DNA of 5,980 bases from Bacteroidales bacterium. GTDB taxonomy: Bacteria; Bacteroidota; Bacteroidia; Bacteroidales; UBA7960. The notes under the pieces were generated by a model. The model was given only the letters and a program-made list of their open reading frames with translations. It was not told the origin of the DNA and did no database searches. Shown one piece after another: positions 1 to 5,810 of this stretch. The position numbers and the translations under genes were made by a program. The DNA lies in assembly GCA_003553005.1 (NCBI GenBank), contig PUPG01000003.1:1-5980 (forward strand), written 5' to 3'. How positions within the stretch are numbered: the first letter of the stretch is position 1; each line of letters starts with the position of its first letter.

Positions 1-473
1 GCGCTGTCCTGTTGCAGCACCCATTTATCCATTTCCTGCTTGCTTGCCCCGTATGGGTTAAGCGGTTTGAGGAGTGGGATGCGCGCATGGTCATCGGCAT
101 AGCCCTCCGTACCTGCGCCGTAGGTGGCGGCTGAGGAAGCGTAGATTAAGGGGATCTCATATGCTGTGCAGGCCTTCCAGAGCGCCCTGGAGTAGTTCAG
201 GTTGAGCGCATTGAAGATGCCGACATCCGTCTCCGCGGTGTCGGTCCGTGCCCCCAGGTGAAACAGCGCCTCTATTTTGGGATGGAAGTGATCCAACCAG
301 GCTGGAAAGTCATCGCGGTCGACCTGGTGGACAAACGACTTTCCGGCCAGGTTCAGGTTTTTGGCCGGACTGGAAAAGTCATCCACCAGGATGAGGTTTT
401 GCATCCCCTGCTGGTTGAGTGCACTGGCCAGACAGCTGCCAATAAAGCCGGCTGCCCCTGTGATCACGATCAT
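1..473 (-). CDS. hldD: ADP-L-glycero-D-manno-heptose-6-epimerase (N-terminal 157 codons, cut by window edge)
   Basis: A short-chain dehydrogenase/epimerase of the extended NAD(P)-binding type; only the N-terminal half is in the window. The dinucleotide-binding glycine motif GAAGFIG is at residues 6-12 and the first strand ends in the acidic pair D31-D32. The substrate-side motif ASSAATYG is at 112-119 and the catalytic pair Y141xxxK145 lies in NPYGASK. The spacing of these motifs and the FHLGARTDT segment fit HldD/RfaD, which in the cytoplasm converts ADP-D-glycero-D-manno-heptose to the L-glycero form for the lipopolysaccharide inner core. The ATG lies 12 bases after the transporter stop codon and has a strong Shine-Dalgarno sequence, so it is probably co-transcribed with that gene. 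The missing C-terminal half carries most sugar contacts, so another nucleotide-sugar epimerase of the same fold cannot be excluded. Confidence 0.75.
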   Translation of the reverse strand, partial: MIVITGAAGFIGSCLASALNQQGMQNLILVDDFSSPAKNLNLAGKSFVHQVDRDDFPAWLDHFHPKIEALFHLGARTDTAETDVGIFNALNLNYSRALWKACTAYEIPLIYASSAATYGAGTEGYADDHARIPLLKPLNPYGASKQEMDKWVLQQDS

Positions 474-477
474 AGCT

Positions 478-485
478 ACCTCCGG
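478..485 (-). promoter_or_regulatory. Ribosome binding site of hldD
   Basis: Read on the minus strand this is CCGGAGGT, ending four bases before the ATG at 473. It is the best Shine-Dalgarno match in the window and overlaps the short gap after the transporter stop codon (486-488). It fixes the hldD start and supports translation from a shared transcript. Confidence 0.7.
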
Positions 486-2447
486 TTAGTTGTCTTTATT
501 TGGTTTTTCCAGTCCATAGCCCGAGGTTTTGTCTTCGCGCTTCAGCAGGAAGGCAAACACAAAGCCCACGAAGCCGAGCAAAGAGAATACCAGCATGGCA
601 TTGGTATAATCCAGTGGCTTGATCACTTCCATTTCGAAGTTGCCTTCCCGGATTCCGAAATAGTCTGCGTCGGCATACACCAGTCGGCCGTAGCCCATCA
701 GGATCTCAAAACGGCCATCATCCTCCAGGTAAAAGCGCACCCTTTCCTGCCATACCATGCCATCCCTGCCATCTGTGGTCGCATCTCCCGGACTGGCATC
801 GGCATCATAGAGGGTGAGTACACCGCGCAGGGTGCGACCGAACAGCGTTTCGTGGCGCTGATCCACCTGGCTGGGGAAGTAGCCATCGGCATCTACGCTG
901 AAGTCGCCATCGTAGAGCAGGATTTCCTCAGACCGGCGGGAGACCAGGATTTCCACCTGGTAATCCGGTCCCTCCACAAGGTGGTTGAAGTCGGCCATCG
1001 AGATTACGTCACCCTGGCCAACATGCAGTTCAAACTGGCCCTGGTCATCGGTTTGCCGGTGATGCACCTCCCGCCATACCACGTCCCCGCTGATGCTGTC
1101 CTTAAATACGGAGGTGTTGATGTGGATTTCCCTATCCGTGATGGGTTCCTCGTGCCTGTCGAGATAGCTTCCGGTATAGCGCATGTCCGCTTGCTGCACC
1201 TGGGCAAATTCAGTACGGTCTATCTCGGTGCGGTAAAACGGGTTGGATGAGTCGATGACTGCCCCGATGACAATGGGAAATATCCATAGTCCGATGTTTT
1301 GTACTGAGAACATAAAGCCGTAGGCGGTACCCAGCTTGCTTTGTCTGACGATTTTGGTGACGGCCGGCCACATGGCTGCAGGGACCAGTGAGAAGGCAAT
1401 GCCGAGCAGCACGATGGGCACGCGTGGTTCGATGTAGGTTTTGGCAAACATCAGGTGGGCAATGATCAGCAGGGCTGATCCCAGGTACATGAGGGTGGCG
1501 CTTTTGCCTTTGTTATCTGTGATCCATCCGAACAGCGGCGTCAGGAGGATGGTTCCATACATGAGATAGGAGGTCACATCCCCGGCAAGCGCCCTGGGCA
1601 TGGCGAACTTGTTCATCAGCAGGTCAGGCGCAAACTTCAGGAAGGGGAAGACGGCGGAGTAGAAGGTGACACAGAGGATGGTGATGTAGATCACCGAGCG
1701 GTTGGTTACCAAAAACTTCAGGTCTTTCCACTTGAACTCGTCCTCCGGATCTTTCAGGTCGATATCCACTTCGCGGTCCACCTTGTAGTCCATGACCATA
1801 TAGATCATGAAGGCCAGCAGTCCGGCCCACAGGATGACGACCCCGACCCATATGGCTGTGGTCCATTCGGGATAGATGAGGCGTGGCGACAGGGTGAACG
1901 CCAGGGCGGCACCAAGCCGTCCGACGGCCAGGTTGAGTCCCAGGGCGAGCGCCAGCTCCTTGCCGGTAAACCATTTGACGATCACCTTGGAAAGCACCAC
2001 GATGCCTGTTTCGGCTCCCAGTCCAAACACAAAGAAGCCCAGCGACATCATTTTCAGTGCCGGCGACCAGGAGGTCAGGAAGGAGTCCATGAACTGGTAG
2101 CCAAAGCCCCCATCCAGGAAGACATCCGACGCACCGTAGGCTGTGATCGTCCCGCCAAGGGCCATCAGGAAAATAAACGAAAAGCCGGTGATCCTGATGC
2201 CGATCTTGTCCAGGATGATCCCGCCCAGCACGGCCATTGCAAGGAATACGTTGGGGATGGAATAGGCAGAAATGAAAAAGCCGTATTCGGTGGAGGAGAA
2301 ACCCAGATTCATGCGAATCAGGTCGGCCAGTGGTGCCAGGGCATCATAAAAATAATAGTTGGTGGCCATGGCAAAGCTGCTTAGGATGAGTACGATCCAC
2401 CTGGCCGTTTTCGATTCGTGAAGCTTTTTCTTGATCTTTGCTACCAT
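486..2447 (-). CDS. MFS transporter (MFSD1-like) with a large periplasmic insert before the last helix
   Basis: A 653-residue inner-membrane major facilitator. About twelve hydrophobic helices can be placed near residues 17-36, 54-76, 86-105, 131-152, 162-185, 195-217, 251-270, 291-307, 317-336, 344-360, 374-398 and 614-636. MFS motif A follows helix 2 (G76, D80, K81, G83, R85) and has a weaker copy after helix 8 (GWITDNKG), which puts these loops in the cytoplasm. The YSIPNV segment and the following GGIILDKIG recall the MFSD1-like branch; the substrate cannot be read from sequence. Residues 400-611 are an extra hydrophilic segment in the helix 11-12 loop, whereas ordinary MFS proteins are about 400-450 residues long. 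The C-terminal tail KREDKTSGYGLEKPN is typical of Bacteroidota homologues as I remember them. I chose the ATG at 2447, 16 residues before helix 1; an in-frame GTG at 2489 would add 14 residues. Neither has a clear Shine-Dalgarno sequence. The gene lies between merR and hldD, all on one strand. Confidence 0.9.
   Translation of the reverse strand: MVAKIKKKLHESKTARWIVLILSSFAMATNYYFYDALAPLADLIRMNLGFSSTEYGFFISAYSIPNVFLAMAVLGGIILDKIGIRITGFSFIFLMALGGTITAYGASDVFLDGGFGYQFMDSFLTSWSPALKMMSLGFFVFGLGAETGIVVLSKVIVKWFTGKELALALGLNLAVGRLGAALAFTLSPRLIYPEWTTAIWVGVVILWAGLLAFMIYMVMDYKVDREVDIDLKDPEDEFKWKDLKFLVTNRSVIYITILCVTFYSAVFPFLKFAPDLLMNKFAMPRALAGDVTSYLMYGTILLTPLFGWITDNKGKSATLMYLGSALLIIAHLMFAKTYIEPRVPIVLLGIAFSLVPAAMWPAVTKIVRQSKLGTAYGFMFSVQNIGLWIFPIVIGAVIDSSNPFYRTEIDRTEFAQVQQADMRYTGSYLDRHEEPITDREIHINTSVFKDSISGDVVWREVHHRQTDDQGQFELHVGQGDVISMADFNHLVEGPDYQVEILVSRRSEEILLYDGDFSVDADGYFPSQVDQRHETLFGRTLRGVLTLYDADASPGDATTDGRDGMVWQERVRFYLEDDGRFEILMGYGRLVYADADYFGIREGNFEMEVIKPLDYTNAMLVFSLLGFVGFVFAFLLKREDKTSGYGLEKPNKDN
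615..1250 (-). other. Periplasmic insert of the MFS transporter with two diverged beta-domain copies
   Basis: This part encodes about 212 hydrophilic residues, rich in D, E, R, G and aromatic residues, between helices 11 and 12. Two segments align with each other. Copy 1 (about 939-1136) has VWRE, then DDQGQFEL, GQG, ADF, EG and VEILV. Copy 2 (about 618-842) has VWQE, then EDDGRFEI, GYG, ADY, EG and MEVI, in the same order and at nearly the same spacing. The pattern W-x-E, G-x-F-E, G-x-G recalls small beta-sandwich repeats that I remember from secreted Bacteroidota proteins. Topology from motif A places the segment in the periplasm. The reading frame continues on both sides, so this is one fused protein rather than a frameshift or a mis-joined gene. 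Confidence 0.65.
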
Positions 2448-2521
2448 TTGTCCGGGTTTAAGTTTGGTTGATATTGCGTGATGAACCACCTAATTGTTTC
2501 GGCCGCCCTCACTGCAGCGCA

Positions 2522-2827
2522 TCAGAGGTGTTTTTTGAGTTCCTGCAAAAAAGCGCGCGTCTTTTCGAGCGTCTTGCGTATTTCAATGTCCCTTTGGAGG
2601 TCATACAGGTTTTTGCTGAGTTTCTCCCGGGCCCCTTTCAGGGTGTATCCCCTTTCCTTGACCAGGTGATAAATGATGTGGAAGTGGTCCACATCCCTGG
2701 GCGTGAATAAGCGGTTGCCTTTCTTGTTCTTTTTGGGCCGGATGATGTCAAATTGCTGCTCCCAATAGCGTATCAGCGAAGTGTTGACGCCAAACATGCG
2801 GGCCACCTCGCCGATGCTGTAAAACAT
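2522..2827 (-). CDS. MerR-family transcriptional regulator (small, DNA-binding domain plus coiled coil)
   Basis: A 101-residue cytoplasmic DNA-binding protein. The MerR winged helix-turn-helix starts at FYSIGEVARMFGV (residues 2-14). It is followed by the recognition segment TSLIRYWEQQF (16-26), the wing with basic cluster PKKNKKGNRLFT (31-42) and the second helical pair with ERGYTLKGARE (58-68). Residues 64-100 look like a dimerising helix. No effector domain and no cysteine metal site is present, so it is not a metal-sensing MerR of the classical kind. It resembles a short MerR-like protein widespread in Bacteroidota whose regulon I do not know. I chose the ATG at 2827, just before the domain, with GGAAAAG directly upstream. 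An in-frame TTG at 2869 would add 14 residues but would leave almost no leader after the predicted promoter. The gene precedes the MFS gene on the same strand by 74 bases and is divergent from the beta-propeller gene. Confidence 0.88.
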   Translation of the reverse strand: MFYSIGEVARMFGVNTSLIRYWEQQFDIIRPKKNKKGNRLFTPRDVDHFHIIYHLVKERGYTLKGAREKLSKNLYDLQRDIEIRKTLEKTRAFLQELKKHL

Positions 2828-2877
2828 CTTTTCCGGATTGTGTGCTTTGTGATTCACCGTTGGATGCAAAAATTTAC

Positions 2878-2885
2878 CAAAAATA
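2878..2885 (-). promoter_or_regulatory. Predicted -7 element of the merR promoter
   Basis: On the minus strand this reads TATTTTTG, matching the Bacteroidota TAnnTTTG -7 consensus. Transcription would begin near 2870, giving a leader of roughly 40 bases before the ATG at 2827. No convincing -33 element is seen at the usual distance; the upstream DNA is a run of T preceded by CGGTTTC, one arm of an inverted repeat. The AT-richness of this stretch makes a chance match possible. Confidence 0.4.
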
Positions 2886-2890
2886 AAAAA

Positions 2891-2949
2891 AAGAAACCGC
2901 TAGAGGAAAAAAACTTCTGTGACAAACGGGGGGATCCTGCCGGTTTCTT
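2891..2949. repeat. Perfect 9-bp inverted repeat between divergent promoters (candidate operator)
   Basis: AAGAAACCG at 2891-2899 is the exact reverse complement of CGGTTTCTT at 2941-2949, with 41 bases between the arms. Each arm lies directly upstream of a -7 element facing outward: TATATTTG at 2949-2956 for the beta-propeller gene, and TATTTTTG on the other strand at 2878-2885 for merR. Both promoters therefore have the same CGGTTTCTT box where a regulator could act. Autoregulation by the MerR-like protein is a natural guess but is inference only. Confidence 0.5.
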
Positions 2950-2956
2950 ATATTTG
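2949..2956 (+). promoter_or_regulatory. Predicted -7 element of the beta-propeller gene promoter
   Basis: TATATTTG matches TAnnTTTG exactly. Transcription would start near 2962, leaving a leader of about 55 bases before the ATG at 3018. This position also argues against an upstream in-frame GTG at 2919, which lies before the promoter. There is no clear -33 element at the usual spacing. Confidence 0.5.
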
Positions 2957-3017
2957 TTGGTCTGAAGTGCCTTTTGGATCCTATGCAACTGGCGACCACT
3001 CGATCAATCAGAAGCAA

Positions 3018-4685
3018 ATGAACCGCACCGCCTTCCTGGTCCTCTTCCTGTTTGTCCTGGCGTGTATCCCCTTTGCACCTGCCACTGCAGGGCAGCGTCC
3101 CGCATTGGCAGGGCCGGCTGACTCCCTGGTGATGCGGAAAAACCTGCCTTCCCGGCAGCACGATTTTCTTAGCCCGGGTGCTTTGCGCTCCGGCCCCTTA
3201 TGCGCATCGCTGGATCGCCTGCCAGACTTCGCCTTTCGCTTGCTTCCTGACACCAGTTTTGCCAGCACCCGGCCATTGCATTACCGGGTATTTCACTACC
3301 AAAACGGACTCCAGCCAGGCACCCGACTGGTCTCTGATGATTATTGCCGCGTGCAGGGCGTGCTGACCTTCAGGGGAGGCTTTTCGCGCGACCTGCCTGT
3401 TGCGGGCCGGGTAACCGGATCCCCCACAAAGATCACGGAGGTCTGGCAATATACCACAAATTACGACACCACCAGGACGCAATACGGCAGGTGGGGAGGA
3501 GGAATGGGCTGGACCGGTCAGCCCCTGCTGGTCAGCTGGCCCGATGCGGAACGCCGGGCATTTGCCCAAATGCACGACCAGTTTGCTCCCCGGATGGAAG
3601 TCATTGCTGGTTCGCTTAGCGGGGAGGTGTATTTCCTGGACATGGACACCGGCACAGAGACCCGGAAGCCCATCCGCACAGGCAATCCGGTGAAGGGTAC
3701 CCCGATGCTGGACCCCCGACTCAATGGCTTGCTTTACGTGGGTGACGGCGTGCCGCATCAGGACGAGTTTGGTATTCACCTGATTGACTTGCACCGCCAC
3801 GAACCGGTGTTCTTTTTTTCCGGCCACGAGGACGTGAAAGCTTACCGCCGCTGGGGAGCTTTTGACAGCAGTCCGCTGCTGGTGGGTGATTACGTGTATT
3901 GGCCCGGTGAAAATGGCATATTGTACAAATTCCTGGTGCAGGATGGGGTGATGCACCTTGTGGCCCGCATGGTATATCACGTGCGGGGTGAGCAGGCAGC
4001 CGGCGTCGAGTCCAGCCTGGCGGTGCACCGGAACTATGGCTATTTTGCCGATAACCACGGCAACATCCTTTGCGTGAACCTGCTGACGATGAAGCCAGTG
4101 TGGCGCTACGACAACCGCGACGATACCGATGCCACCCTGGTGCTGGATGTCGAGGGTGGCATCCCTTACCTGTATTCAGGCAGCGAGGTGGACCGGCAGG
4201 GGAAGGAGGGTTACAGCCGCCTGGTCAAGCTCCATGGGTTGGATGGAAGCCTGATCTGGGAGAATAAGGTCCCTGCTTACCACGCGGAGCATTATGGCCG
4301 GGAGTTTCCGGGGGGGATGTTTGCTACTCCCCTGTTGGGAAGGAAACAAGCAAATGGTATGCTCTATGTCAATATCGCCCATTTGGATGAAGACGGTGGC
4401 GGTGCGCTCCTTGCGCTCGACACCTCCACGGGCGAAATCTTGTTTCAGACCCCCCTGCAGGCATACAGCTGGTCCTCGCCGGCCGGTTTCTATAATGAAG
4501 CGGGCGAGCTGGTTGTTTTCACTGCGGATGCAGTTGGCAATATCTATTTGCTGGATGGAAGCAATGGGCAGGTGCTTTTCCGCAAGCGGGCCGGCAGAAA
4601 CTTTGAGGCCTCCCCGGCGATATGGGGAAACAGTGTGATCATCGGATCACGCGGTCGCGAAATCTACCGGTTTGACCTGGAATAG
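3018..4685 (+). CDS. Secreted PQQ-like (BamB/quinoprotein-type) eight-bladed beta-propeller protein
   Basis: A 555-residue exported protein. A signal peptide spans residues 1-24 (basic R3, hydrophobic 5-19, cleavage after ATA). C16 lies in VLAC, a poor lipobox, so a lipoprotein is less likely. Residues 25-110 match nothing I recognise. From about 114 the protein is a PQQ-like propeller: blades roughly at 164-220, 226-270, 281-320, 329-366, 371-419, 433-480 and 484-526, and a last blade at 529-555 that the strand around 114-147 would close. Typical blade cores are GSLSGEVYFLDMDTG, ENGILYKF, HGNILCVNLLTMKPVW, LLALDTSTGEILFQ and GNIYLLDGSNGQVLF. I see no dehydrogenase catalytic residues, so a binding or scaffold role is likelier than an enzyme. 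The ATG at 3018 is chosen because the signal peptide begins there; it has no clear Shine-Dalgarno sequence. It faces the M23 gene with a 5-base gap. Its substrate or partner is unknown. Confidence 0.85.
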   Translation: MNRTAFLVLFLFVLACIPFAPATAGQRPALAGPADSLVMRKNLPSRQHDFLSPGALRSGPLCASLDRLPDFAFRLLPDTSFASTRPLHYRVFHYQNGLQPGTRLVSDDYCRVQGVLTFRGGFSRDLPVAGRVTGSPTKITEVWQYTTNYDTTRTQYGRWGGGMGWTGQPLLVSWPDAERRAFAQMHDQFAPRMEVIAGSLSGEVYFLDMDTGTETRKPIRTGNPVKGTPMLDPRLNGLLYVGDGVPHQDEFGIHLIDLHRHEPVFFFSGHEDVKAYRRWGAFDSSPLLVGDYVYWPGENGILYKFLVQDGVMHLVARMVYHVRGEQAAGVESSLAVHRNYGYFADNHGNILCVNLLTMKPVWRYDNRDDTDATLVLDVEGGIPYLYSGSEVDRQGKEGYSRLVKLHGLDGSLIWENKVPAYHAEHYGREFPGGMFATPLLGRKQANGMLYVNIAHLDEDGGGALLALDTSTGEILFQTPLQAYSWSSPAGFYNEAGELVVFTADAVGNIYLLDGSNGQVLFRKRAGRNFEASPAIWGNSVIIGSRGREIYRFDLE

Positions 4686-4690
4686 CGTGA

Positions 4691-5659
4691 TTAGGAAAGG
4701 GACTGGTTGACCCTGGAGGCCCGTTCGATGATGATCTCAAACTCTTCCGGAGAGAGGTCGTTGTAGAAGTAGGGTACGGGGTTGACTGTTCTGTCGTTGC
4801 GGTGCACTTCGTAGTGCAGGTGCGGTGCCGTGGAGGTCCCGGTGTTTCCAACCGTACCGATCACCTCTCCCCGTTTTACCTGCTGTCCCGGGCGCACTTC
4901 GATCTCGTGCATGTGGGCATACAGCGTGGTGTATCCGTAGCCGTGATCTATCTCTACCATGAGGCCGTATCCGTGCCGGTTTCTTTCCGCCCTGGTCACG
5001 ACTCCATTGCCCGTGGCGTAGATCGGGGTTCCGGTTGGTGCGGCGAAGTCGACGCCCTGATGCATGCGCATGGTCTTGTAAACCGGGTGCATCCGCATGC
5101 CATAACCAGACGCCAGGCGGTCTGTTCCACGTGGGATGGGAATGATCGCAGGGATCGAGGCCAGCATGTCCGCCTTGTTGACGGCCATCTCAAACACCTC
5201 GTCGTAGGACTTGGATTGCACGTAAAGCTTGCTGGCAAGCTGATCCACGCGTTGCATGGTTTCGGAGATCAACTCGCTGTTGTTGTAACCGGCGAGATGC
5301 GTATACCGGTCTACGCCACCAAAAGCGGCATCCCTGACGGTGCGCGGGATGGGTTCTGCCTCAAAGATGACCCGGTAAATCTGATCGTCACGCTCCTGGA
5401 TGTCATCCAATACGCTGGCAAGCAGGTCCAGCCTGTCGTTGATGACTTCATGCTGCACCCGGAAATTGTTCACTTCCCGCTGCAACATGCACTCCTTGGG
5501 TGTCTCAAAAAAAGTAAACCCAATGAACAGGACGATGACGGAAAACACCATCCCGGCAAGGGCGTAATGCAAAAAGGTCTTTAATCTGTCGGTAAACGTT
5601 CTTTTGACCTCTTTTACGGTCAAAGACTTCGTGTCAAAACGATATTGAACTTTGCTCAT
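4691..5659 (-). CDS. Membrane-anchored M23 (LytM-type) zinc metallopeptidase
   Basis: A 322-residue predicted peptidoglycan endopeptidase. Residues 1-30 are a basic cytoplasmic tail, 31-51 one membrane helix, and about 58-170 a mostly helical, probably coiled-coil region in the periplasm. The LytM domain spans about 180-300. It keeps all expected residues: H200 and D204 in HQGVD, H249 in LYAHM, and H280 and H282 in HLHYEV. By family knowledge H200, D204 and H282 bind zinc and H249 and H280 assist catalysis, so the enzyme looks active rather than a degenerate EnvC/NlpD-like activator. The family cleaves peptide cross-bridges of peptidoglycan. The start is supported by AAGGA six bases before the ATG. 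The gene is divergent from alaS, a neighbourhood I remember from other Bacteroidota. The exact bond it cuts cannot be told. Confidence 0.92.
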   Translation of the reverse strand: MSKVQYRFDTKSLTVKEVKRTFTDRLKTFLHYALAGMVFSVIVLFIGFTFFETPKECMLQREVNNFRVQHEVINDRLDLLASVLDDIQERDDQIYRVIFEAEPIPRTVRDAAFGGVDRYTHLAGYNNSELISETMQRVDQLASKLYVQSKSYDEVFEMAVNKADMLASIPAIIPIPRGTDRLASGYGMRMHPVYKTMRMHQGVDFAAPTGTPIYATGNGVVTRAERNRHGYGLMVEIDHGYGYTTLYAHMHEIEVRPGQQVKRGEVIGTVGNTGTSTAPHLHYEVHRNDRTVNPVPYFYNDLSPEEFEIIIERASRVNQSLS

Positions 5660-5665
5660 ATCGAG

Positions 5666-5670
5666 TCCTT
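5666..5670 (-). promoter_or_regulatory. Ribosome binding site of the M23 gene
   Basis: AAGGA on the minus strand, six bases before the ATG at 5659. It is a fair Shine-Dalgarno match and supports that start. Confidence 0.45.
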
Positions 5671-5748
5671 ACTCAGCTAAGTGGTAAAAATGTTTCAATA
5701 AGGTTGTAGTTTTTTAAAAAACCGGGCTACCCAGCGTACTGCACCATA

Positions 5749-5779
5749 TTACAAAACTAAAAAAAATGCGTTAATTTTG
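5749..5779 (+). promoter_or_regulatory. Predicted alaS promoter
   Basis: The -7 element TAATTTTG at 5772-5779 fits TAnnTTTG. A weak -33 candidate TTAC is at 5749-5752 with 19 bases between, about the usual spacing. Transcription would begin near 5786, giving a leader of about 25 bases. No Shine-Dalgarno sequence precedes the ATG at 5811; the leader ends in a T run. Confidence 0.5.
5752..5759 (-). promoter_or_regulatory. Predicted -7 element of the M23 gene promoter
   Basis: On the minus strand this reads TAGTTTTG, fitting TAnnTTTG. A transcript from it would have a leader of about 85 bases before the ATG at 5659. A TTGG lies upstream but 24 bases away, somewhat far for a -33 element. The box overlaps the presumed -33 region of the alaS promoter. 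Confidence 0.35.
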
Positions 5780-5810
5780 CCGCCAACAGACGAAAAAAAT
5801 CCACTTTTTT

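Noticed and set aside
258..1250. A 330-codon open frame on the plus strand opposite hldD and the MFS insert
   Set aside because: It lies wholly antisense to two well-supported genes, has no recognisable domain, and its codons are simply the complement of theirs. Long antisense frames are common in GC-rich coding DNA.
2919..3017. An N-terminal extension of the propeller gene from an upstream GTG at 2919
   Set aside because: It would put 33 non-hydrophobic residues before an obvious signal peptide and would start upstream of the predicted promoter.
3018..3068. Lipoprotein signal (VLAC at residues 13-16) in the propeller protein
   Set aside because: Leucine at -2 is a poor lipobox residue, and a good signal peptidase I site (ATA before G25) follows. 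A lipoprotein is not fully excluded.
3198..4058. A 286-codon open frame antisense to the beta-propeller gene
   Set aside because: The plus-strand protein has a signal peptide and clear propeller blades across the same bases; the antisense product has no recognisable features.
4646..4691. A 7-bp inverted repeat (ATCACGC / GCGTGAT) near the convergent stop codons as a terminator
   Set aside because: The loop would be 32 bases, the stem is short, it overlaps coding sequence and no T run follows.
4802..5584. A 260-codon open frame antisense to the M23 peptidase gene
   Set aside because: The minus-strand protein has a complete catalytic motif set over this interval, so the other frame is a shadow.
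5793..5810. A-run / T-run hairpin just before the alaS ATG as a regulatory element or T-box
   Set aside because: The stem is only A-T pairs around a five-base loop, and there is no T-box or specifier structure in a leader this short.
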